From an uncultured Collinsella sp. (GTDB lineage Bacteria; Actinomycetota; Coriobacteriia; Coriobacteriales; Coriobacteriaceae): a DNA stretch of 9,591 bases. The notes beneath the pieces were generated by a model. The model was given only the letters and a program-made list of their open reading frames with translations, searched no databases and had not been told where the DNA came from. The stretch lies in the NCBI GenBank assembly GCA_900552345.1, contig URZN01000026.1:1-9591 (forward strand), in the 5' to 3' direction. The translations under genes and the position numbers were made by a program. This document shows positions 5,221 to 9,591 of this stretch, piece by piece. Position 1 is the first letter of the stretch; each line of letters begins with the position of its first letter.

Positions 5221-6420
5221 ATGGCCGAGATCGTTCTCAAACATGTTCAGAAGGTGTATCCCAACACCGAGTCCAAAAAGAAGGGCTTCTTTGGCAAAAA
5301 GAAGAAGACCGAGGAGAAGAAGCACAACCTCAAGGTTACCGAGGATGGCGTGCTCGCTGTTGAGGACTTTAACCTCACCGTTCACGACCAGGAGTTCGTC
5401 GTCCTCGTTGGCCCGTCTGGCTGCGGTAAGTCCACGACGATGCGCATGGTTGCTGGCCTGGAGGACATCACCTCGGGTGACGTGTTCATCGACGGCAAGC
5501 GCGTCAACGACGTCGCTCCCAAGGACCGCGACATCGCCATGGTGTTCCAGAGCTACGCTCTGTACCCCAACATGACGGTGTACGAGAACATGGCGTTTAC
5601 GCTTGAGCTCAAGAAGGTCCCCAAGGACGAGATCGACCGCAAGGTTCGCTCCGCTGCCGAGATCTTGGGTATCACCGAGTACCTCGACCGTAAGCCCAAG
5701 GCGCTTTCGGGCGGCCAGCGTCAGCGTGTCGCTATCGGCCGCGCCATCGTGCGTGATCCTAAGGTCTTCTTGATGGACGAGCCGCTGTCCAACCTGGACG
5801 CCAAGCTGCGTAACCAGATGCGTGCCGAGCTCATCAAGCTGCGCCATGAGATCAAGGGCACGTTCATCTACGTCACCCACGACCAGACCGAGGCCATGAC
5901 CCTCGGCGATCGCATTGTGGTCATGAAGGACGGCGTCGTCCAGCAGATCGCCACCCCGCAGGAGGTCTTCAACCATCCCGCGAACATCTTCGTCGCCGGT
6001 TTTATCGGCGTGCCGCAGATGAACTTCTTCGATGCCCAGCTGGTGCGCTCGGGCAACGGCTTTACCGTCAAGACCGAGGATATGAACGTGGCGCTCGCCC
6101 CCGAGACTTGCGCTCAGCTTGCCCTCAACTGGGACGGCGGCGACGTGAAGGAGATTACGGCCGGCGTGCGCCCCGAGCAGATTCTGCTTGCCGACAAGGG
6201 CGAGGAGGGTGCGCTCCAGGGTACCGTCGAGGTGACCGAGCTCATGGGTTCGACCGAGCATGTCCACGTGACCGCTCCCGATGGCCAGTTCGTCCTGATC
6301 ATTCCCGTTGTCGACCTTGAGGCCAAGGGTGCGCTCAAGGCGGGCGACTCCATCTGGTTCAAGTTCGAGAAGAACGCGACCCATCTCTTCGATAAGGTGT
6401 CTGGCAAGAACCTTATCTAG
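5221..6420 (+). CDS. Sugar ABC transporter ATP-binding protein, MalK/UgpC/MsmX family
   Basis: This 399-residue ATPase powers the importer. Motifs in order are: A-loop Tyr13 (KVYPN), Walker A GPSGCGKST (64-72), Q-loop Gln110 (VFQSYALYP), signature LSGGQ (162-166), Walker B VFLMDEP (182-188) with catalytic Glu187, D-loop SNLDAK and switch His220 (VTHDQTEAM). Residues from about 250 on, including FIGVPQMNFF and GVRPEQI, form the regulatory TOBE/OB domain of CUT1-type sugar ATPases. The notable oddity is an insertion of about 28 residues between Tyr13 and Walker A, with ten lysines in residues 19-38; E. coli MalK has only about 22 residues there. I chose the ATG at 5221 because GAAAGG precedes it and MAEIVLKHVQKVY is the usual family start. 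The frame is open further upstream without family similarity. It is the fourth gene of the importer operon. Relatives sometimes serve several importers. Confidence 0.95.
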   Translation: MAEIVLKHVQKVYPNTESKKKGFFGKKKKTEEKKHNLKVTEDGVLAVEDFNLTVHDQEFVVLVGPSGCGKSTTMRMVAGLEDITSGDVFIDGKRVNDVAPKDRDIAMVFQSYALYPNMTVYENMAFTLELKKVPKDEIDRKVRSAAEILGITEYLDRKPKALSGGQRQRVAIGRAIVRDPKVFLMDEPLSNLDAKLRNQMRAELIKLRHEIKGTFIYVTHDQTEAMTLGDRIVVMKDGVVQQIATPQEVFNHPANIFVAGFIGVPQMNFFDAQLVRSGNGFTVKTEDMNVALAPETCAQLALNWDGGDVKEITAGVRPEQILLADKGEEGALQGTVEVTELMGSTEHVHVTAPDGQFVLIIPVVDLEAKGALKAGDSIWFKFEKNATHLFDKVSGKNLI

Positions 6421-6490
6421 GCCCGGTGCATCCAGGCCCTCCCTTTGGGCGACTGCGGTATTGCCATCCTTTTGCCGCGGTCACATATAA

Positions 6491-6533
6491 GACTCCCCTC
6501 CCGTCCACTGGGCGAGAGGGGAGCCTTTCTTTA
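6491..6533 (+). terminator. Terminator of the sugar ABC operon
   Basis: CTCCCCTC (6493-6500) pairs perfectly with GAGGGGAG (6516-6523) around a 15-base loop. The stem is followed by CCTTTCTTTAT. It lies about 70 bases after the ATPase stop codon and is the expected end of the operon transcript. Confidence 0.8.
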
Positions 6534-6560
6534 TGACGGGGTTGTCTGGTCGGTCGTTTG

Positions 6561-6615
6561 TCTCGATTTGTAACAAGTAGAGGATCGAATTGGCTTTAGA
6601 TGTTACAGAACGAGA
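6561..6615 (+). repeat. Inverted-repeat unit 1
   Basis: Arms at 6561-6575 and 6601-6615 pair except for one A-A mismatch at arm position 6. There is one U-G pair at position 8, and G6560 with T6616 adds an outer G-U pair. The 25-base loop is the most diverged of the four. Confidence 0.85.
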
Positions 6616-6640
6616 TTGAGTTGAGCCGCCTGTCCTTTCG

Positions 6641-6695
6641 TCTCGATCTGTAACACGAAGGACTGATTTCGGTAGTTACCTGTTACAGAACGAGA
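6641..6695 (+). repeat. Inverted-repeat unit 2
   Basis: Arms at 6641-6655 and 6681-6695 pair except for one A-A mismatch at position 6. G6640 with T6696 adds an outer G-U pair. The loop contains ATTTCGG and a small GGTA/TACC inverted repeat (6671-6680). Confidence 0.85.
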
Positions 6696-6720
6696 TTGTT
6701 TTAGCCGGCTTATCCATTTG

Positions 6721-6775
6721 TCTCGATCTGTAACAGTAAGGGCGGATTTCGGACGTTAGATGTTACAGATTGAGA
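6721..6775 (+). repeat. Inverted-repeat unit 3
   Basis: Arms at 6721-6735 and 6761-6775 pair fully if one G-U is allowed (position 5, plus-strand RNA). Outer pairing extends by G6720-U6776 and three U-A pairs (6717-6719 with 6777-6779), giving a 19-pair stem. The loop shares ATTTCGG with unit 2. Confidence 0.85.
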
Positions 6776-6801
6776 TAAACCCTAGGGAAAGAACCGGTTT
6801 G

Positions 6802-6856
6802 TCTTGATCTGTAGCAGGTAGGACCGTTTTGGCCGAATAGGTGTTACAGATTGAGA
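6802..6856 (+). repeat. Inverted-repeat unit 4
   Basis: The left arm TCTTGATCTGTAGCA (6802-6816) carries two changes from the consensus. Both keep pairing with the right arm (6842-6856) as U-G or G-U, together with the position-5 G-U. G6801-C6857 extends the stem by a Watson-Crick pair. The unit is offset by one base from the 80-bp register. Confidence 0.85.
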
Positions 6857-6897
6857 CGATTTAGTCGAGGCGGCTCACGGGGGCAACGCACGGGCAC

Positions 6898-6929
6898 AAA
6901 AAAACGGAGCCGTGTTGCCACGACTCCGT
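6898..6929 (-). terminator. Terminator of the malP transcript
   Basis: Read on the minus strand, ACGGAGTCGTG (6929-6919), a GCAA loop and CACGGCTCCGT (6914-6904) form an 11-pair stem with one U-G pair. Seven Ts follow (6904-6898). This is a textbook intrinsic terminator 29 bases beyond the malP stop codon. Confidence 0.93.
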
Positions 6930-6957
6930 TCCTCAAGAGGATGGTAAGGGGAATGGG

Positions 6958-9225
6958 TTAGTCCAGGTGCCAAATCTCGTCGTTGTACTGGGAGATCGTA
7001 CGGTCGGACGAGAAGGCGCCGGCGTTGGCGATGTTGATCAGCGCCTTGCGCATCCAGGCATCCTGGTCCTCGTAGTCGGCCAGCACGCGCTCCTTGGTCT
7101 GGATGTACTCCTCAATGTCGAGCAGGGCCATAAACCAGTCCTTGCCCTTGATGTCGTCGTGCAGACGCTGCAGGCGCTCCGCGTTGCCGGTCGCCATAAA
7201 GGCGGGGTTGGTGATGAAGTCCACCAGCAGTTTGATGCCGGGCTTGCGGTAGAGCGCGCCGGCGTTGTAGGTGCCGTCGGCGTAGAGCTGCTCGACCTGT
7301 TTGGACGAGGCGCCAAAGGTATAGATGTTCTCGTCGCCCACGAGCTCAGCAATCTCCACGTTGGCACCGTCGAGCGTGCACAGGGTCAGGGCGCCGTTGA
7401 GCATGAACTTCATGTTGGAAGTGCCGCTCGCCTCCTTGGAGGCCAGACTGATCTGCTCGGAGATGTCGGCGGCGGGGATTACGCGCTCGGCGGCGGTGAC
7501 GTTGTAGTTCTCGATCATGACGACCTGCAGGTAGGGGGCCACGTCGGGGTCGTTGGCTATCCACTGGGACAGCGTCAGGATTAGGTGGATGATGTCCTGA
7601 GCGATGGTATAGGCAGGCGCTGCCTTGCCGCCAAAGATGATGGTGACGGGGTGCTTAGGCTTATTGCCGTTCTTGATGTCGAGATACTTCCAGATGATGT
7701 AGAGCGCGAGCATCTGCTGGCGCTTGTACTCGTGGATACGCTTGACCTGAACATCGATGATGGCGTTGGAGGGGATCGTCACGCCCTGTTCGAGCGCCAT
7801 AAACTCGCGCATGATGGTCTTGGCTTCGGCCTTGGTGGCAGCCAGGCGCTCAAGAATGTTCTTATCGTCGGCGAATTCGGCGAGCTTGCTCAGGTCGCCG
7901 GTGCTGCGCCAATCGGTGCCGATCACATCGTCGAGCAGACTGGCGAGCGCGGGGTTGGCGCCATGGATCCAACGGCGGAAGGTGATGCCGTTGGTCTTAT
8001 TGGAGAACTTCTCGGGGTAGATCTCGTAGAACGGATGAAGCTCGGTGTCCTCCAGAATCTTGGTGTGGAGTGCGGCGACGCCATTGATGGAGAAGCCAAA
8101 GTGAATGTCCACGTGGGCCATGTGGACGGTGTCGTGCTCGTCGATGATGGCGACGCGCGGGTCGTCGTGCTCGGCCTTGGCAACCTCGTCGAGCTTGACG
8201 ATGATGTCGGCGATGGCGGGCGAGACCTTCTGCAGGCTGGTGAGCGGCCACTTCTCGAGCGCCTCGGCAAGAATCGTGTGGTTAGTGTAGGCGACCATGG
8301 AGCGCACGATGGTCACGGCCTCGTCAAACTCGATGCCATGCTCGGTGGTGAGCAAGCGAATGAGCTCGGGGATGACCATGGTGGGGTGCGTGTCATTGAT
8401 CTGGACTACGGCGTAGTCGGCCAGGTCGTGCAAGTTGCTGCCGCGCTCGATGGCCTCGTCGATCAGGAGCTGGGCGGCGTTGCTCACCATGAAGTATTCC
8501 TGGTAGATGCGAAGCAGGCGGCCCTGCTCGTCGGAATCATCCGGATAGAGGAACAAGGTGAGGTTCTTGGCGATCTCGGTCTTGTCGAAGTCGATGGAGC
8601 TGCCGGGTACCAGGCCGTCGTCGACGCTCGCCAGGTCGAACAGGCGTAGACGGTTTTTGGTAGGCTGGCCGTAGCCGGGCACATCGATGTTGACGAGCTT
8701 GGAGGTGACGGCAAAATCGCCAAACTCGACGGTGTAGGAGCGGTCGTCGTCGATCAGGATGTCCTGCTCGCCGAGCCACTCGTCGGGGACGGCCTTCTGC
8801 TGATTGTCGACAAAGCGCTGGCGGAACAGGCCGTAATGGTAGTTGAGGCCCACGCCGTCGCCGGTAAGGCCCAGCGTGGCGATGGAATCCAGGAAGCATG
8901 CGGCCAGACGGCCCAGGCCGCCGTTGCCGAGCGACGGCTCGACCTCGAACTCCTCGATCTTGTTGAGGTCGTGGCCCGCGGCGGTGAGCTGGTCCTTAAC
9001 CTCGTCATAGATGCCAAGGTCGATCATATTGTTGATGAGCAGCTTGCCGATCAAAAACTCGGCAGAGATGTAGTAGAGCTTTTTCTTGCCGTTGTTGAGA
9101 GGACGGGCGGCAGAGCGCTCCTGCACGAGCTTGACCAGCAGCTTATAAATACGACGGTCATCGAGCTGCTCGAGCGAAGTTCCGAAGGACTGCTTGGCGA
9201 GTTCTGCGAGATTGATACGGGGCAT
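6958..9225 (-). CDS. malP: Glycogen/maltodextrin phosphorylase (GT35)
   Basis: This 755-residue cytoplasmic enzyme cleaves terminal alpha-1,4 glucose units with phosphate to release glucose 1-phosphate from maltodextrin or glycogen, using pyridoxal phosphate. Diagnostic segments are YYISAEFLIGK (residues 51-61), LGNGGLGRLAACFLDS (99-114), the VKRIHEYKRQQML stretch of the C-terminal domain, and the cofactor site EASGTSNMKFMLNGA (598-612) with the cofactor lysine K606. The usual glycine before NMK is Ser603 here, and GTLDGANVE appears as CTLDGANVE. At 755 residues it is shorter than E. coli MalP (797) and mammalian enzymes, mostly at the N-terminus, where the regulatory region of animal enzymes lies. 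The ATG at 9225 has a strong AGGAGG about six bases upstream. It follows malQ on the same strand, separated by 128 bp with a terminator-like hairpin. The name malP rests on that neighbour; glgP is an equally fair label. Confidence 0.96.
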   Translation of the reverse strand: MPRINLAELAKQSFGTSLEQLDDRRIYKLLVKLVQERSAARPLNNGKKKLYYISAEFLIGKLLINNMIDLGIYDEVKDQLTAAGHDLNKIEEFEVEPSLGNGGLGRLAACFLDSIATLGLTGDGVGLNYHYGLFRQRFVDNQQKAVPDEWLGEQDILIDDDRSYTVEFGDFAVTSKLVNIDVPGYGQPTKNRLRLFDLASVDDGLVPGSSIDFDKTEIAKNLTLFLYPDDSDEQGRLLRIYQEYFMVSNAAQLLIDEAIERGSNLHDLADYAVVQINDTHPTMVIPELIRLLTTEHGIEFDEAVTIVRSMVAYTNHTILAEALEKWPLTSLQKVSPAIADIIVKLDEVAKAEHDDPRVAIIDEHDTVHMAHVDIHFGFSINGVAALHTKILEDTELHPFYEIYPEKFSNKTNGITFRRWIHGANPALASLLDDVIGTDWRSTGDLSKLAEFADDKNILERLAATKAEAKTIMREFMALEQGVTIPSNAIIDVQVKRIHEYKRQQMLALYIIWKYLDIKNGNKPKHPVTIIFGGKAAPAYTIAQDIIHLILTLSQWIANDPDVAPYLQVVMIENYNVTAAERVIPAADISEQISLASKEASGTSNMKFMLNGALTLCTLDGANVEIAELVGDENIYTFGASSKQVEQLYADGTYNAGALYRKPGIKLLVDFITNPAFMATGNAERLQRLHDDIKGKDWFMALLDIEEYIQTKERVLADYEDQDAWMRKALINIANAGAFSSDRTISQYNDEIWHLD

Positions 9226-9231
9226 GTTTCC

Positions 9232-9237
9232 TCCTGT
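9232..9237 (-). promoter_or_regulatory. Strong ribosome binding site of malP
   Basis: On the minus strand AGGAGG precedes the ATG at 9225 by about six bases, a near-perfect anti-Shine-Dalgarno match that fixes the start. It suggests efficient translation even if only part of the malQ transcript reads through the upstream hairpin. Confidence 0.75.
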
Positions 9238-9258
9238 GATGGGTTGATTGCATGTCAG

Positions 9259-9305
9259 AAATACAAAAGAAGCCCGCGCGAGGGATTGGAGTGGCCTCGC
9301 GCGGG
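9259..9305 (-). terminator. Terminator-like hairpin between malQ and malP
   Basis: On the minus strand CCCGCGCGAGG (9305-9295) pairs perfectly over 11 bp with CCTCGCGCGGG (9283-9273) around an 11-base loop. CTTCTTTTGTATTT follows. This has the form of an intrinsic terminator with a mixed T tract, yet only about 30 bases separate it from the malP ribosome site, with no clear promoter. It may attenuate malP relative to malQ. A perfect palindrome CGGACGCGTCCG (9311-9322) lies just upstream in the transcript. Confidence 0.7.
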
Positions 9306-9353
9306 GAAAACGGACGCGTCCGCACGGTGGGGTGGGGTCGGGCGCGGTGGCTC

Positions 9354-9591
9354 CTATTGGGGAAGCTCAATTTCGGCTTCCGACGGGATGCGGAAGTAGG
9401 TTTCGGTCCAGTCGGCGAGCTTGTGCTCGAGCTCGCGGGTGATGGCGCCATCGAGCATGCGCCAGGTCCAGTTGCCGCCCAGGGTGGCGGGGGTGTTGAT
9501 GCGTGCCTCGTTGCCCAGGTTGAGCAGGTCTTGCATGGTGTAGATACAGGTATCGCTCACGCTGGCGGCGATGGTGCGGTTGAGTGCATCG
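9354..9591 (-). CDS. malQ: 4-alpha-glucanotransferase (amylomaltase, GH77), C-terminal end only
   Basis: The last 78 residues of amylomaltase lie here; the rest is beyond the window. The enzyme transfers alpha-1,4-glucan segments between maltodextrins and releases glucose, giving longer chains that MalP can phosphorolyse. The identifying segment is YTMQDLLNLGNEARINTP followed by ATLGGNWTWRM, the conserved C-terminal signature of GH77, where binding-site residues near the acceptor lie. The frame ends at TAG (9356-9354). It is on the same strand as malP and upstream of it, the common malQ-malP order. Its start, promoter and any operator are not visible. Confidence 0.9.
   Translation of the reverse strand, partial: DALNRTIAASVSDTCIYTMQDLLNLGNEARINTPATLGGNWTWRMLDGAITRELEHKLADWTETYFRIPSEAEIELPQ

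Larger units (their letters stand above)
6561..6856. repeat. Array of eight 15-nt arms in alternating orientation (four 55-bp inverted-repeat units)
   Basis: Four units lie at 6561-6615, 6641-6695, 6721-6775 and 6802-6856. Each has a left arm like TCTCGATCTGTAACA, 25 bases, then a right arm TGTTACAGAACGAGA (units 1-2) or TGTTACAGATTGAGA (units 3-4). The between-unit gaps are 25, 25 and 26 bases, so arms recur about every 40 bp and units every 80, 80 and 81 bp. The 25-base segments inside units are themselves related: units 2 and 3 share 17 of 25 positions, including ATTTCGG. The array therefore probably arose by tandem duplication of an 80-bp block, with arms under stronger constraint. It fills the gap between two convergent operons, after the plus-strand terminator and before the minus-strand one. 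No gene is seen in 6421-6957. Function is unknown; candidates are a REP/BIME-like extragenic repeat, a protein-binding array or a structured RNA. Confidence 0.9.

Noticed and set aside
4275..5240. Minus-strand open frame of 321 codons opposite the second permease
   Set aside because: It is an His/Asp/Arg-rich antisense shadow of a gene with clear MalG features.
5188..6384. Minus-strand open frame of 398 codons opposite the ATPase
   Set aside because: It is an antisense shadow; the plus strand encodes all ABC ATPase motifs.
6561..6856. CRISPR array
   Set aside because: Repeats alternate in orientation, are only 15 nt, and the spacers are homologous to each other, not unique. No cas genes are nearby. 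The pattern is tandem inverted-repeat units.
7585..8649. Plus-strand open frame of 354 codons opposite malP
   Set aside because: It has Val/Gly/Asp-rich shadow composition, no ribosome site, and fully overlaps a well-conserved phosphorylase.

Overview
The window looks like chromosomal DNA of a high-GC gut actinobacterium, most likely Collinsella or a close relative in the Coriobacteriia. This rests on GC-ending codon preference, Actinobacteria/Firmicutes-like sugar uptake genes and clear AGGAGG-type ribosome sites. The genus is inferred from general familiarity, not from a search. Every gene concerns uptake or breakdown of glucose-based sugars.

Layout. Positions 1-805 (minus, cut by the window edge): membrane IIC domain of an alpha-glucoside-type PTS permease. 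806-1029: divergent control region. 1030-1749 (plus): TreR-like GntR/UTRA regulator, followed by a strong terminator (1791-1839). 1840-2055: second control region and structured leader. 2056-6420 (plus): a complete sugar ABC importer, made of a lipoprotein binding protein, two MalF/MalG-type permeases and a MalK/MsmX-type ATPase. It ends at a terminator (about 6491-6533). 6534-6896: gene-free stretch with an array of eight 15-nt arms in alternating orientation. 6898-6929: terminator for the opposite strand. 6958-9225 (minus): glycogen/maltodextrin phosphorylase. 9354-9591 (minus): C-terminal end of 4-alpha-glucanotransferase (malQ), cut by the window edge.

How the parts fit. Four copies of a near-palindrome related to TTGTTTAAACAA, close to the operator I recall for Bacillus TreR, lie in the PTS/regulator gap (two) and upstream of the ABC operon (two). 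They overlap plausible promoter elements. The simplest reading is that the regulator controls the PTS gene, itself and the ABC importer. MalQ and MalP would then process imported maltodextrin to glucose 1-phosphate and glucose, although no operator is visible near malP.

The most unusual element is the repeat array at 6561-6856. It has four hairpin-forming units of exactly 55 bp at 80, 80 and 81 bp spacing. Every single-base departure from Watson-Crick pairing within the units, apart from one A-A site, remains a G-U pair only if the plus strand is transcribed. Other points of interest are a lysine-rich insertion in the ATPase between the A-loop tyrosine and Walker A, a GC-rich hairpin between the binding-protein and permease genes, and a terminator-like hairpin between malQ and malP.
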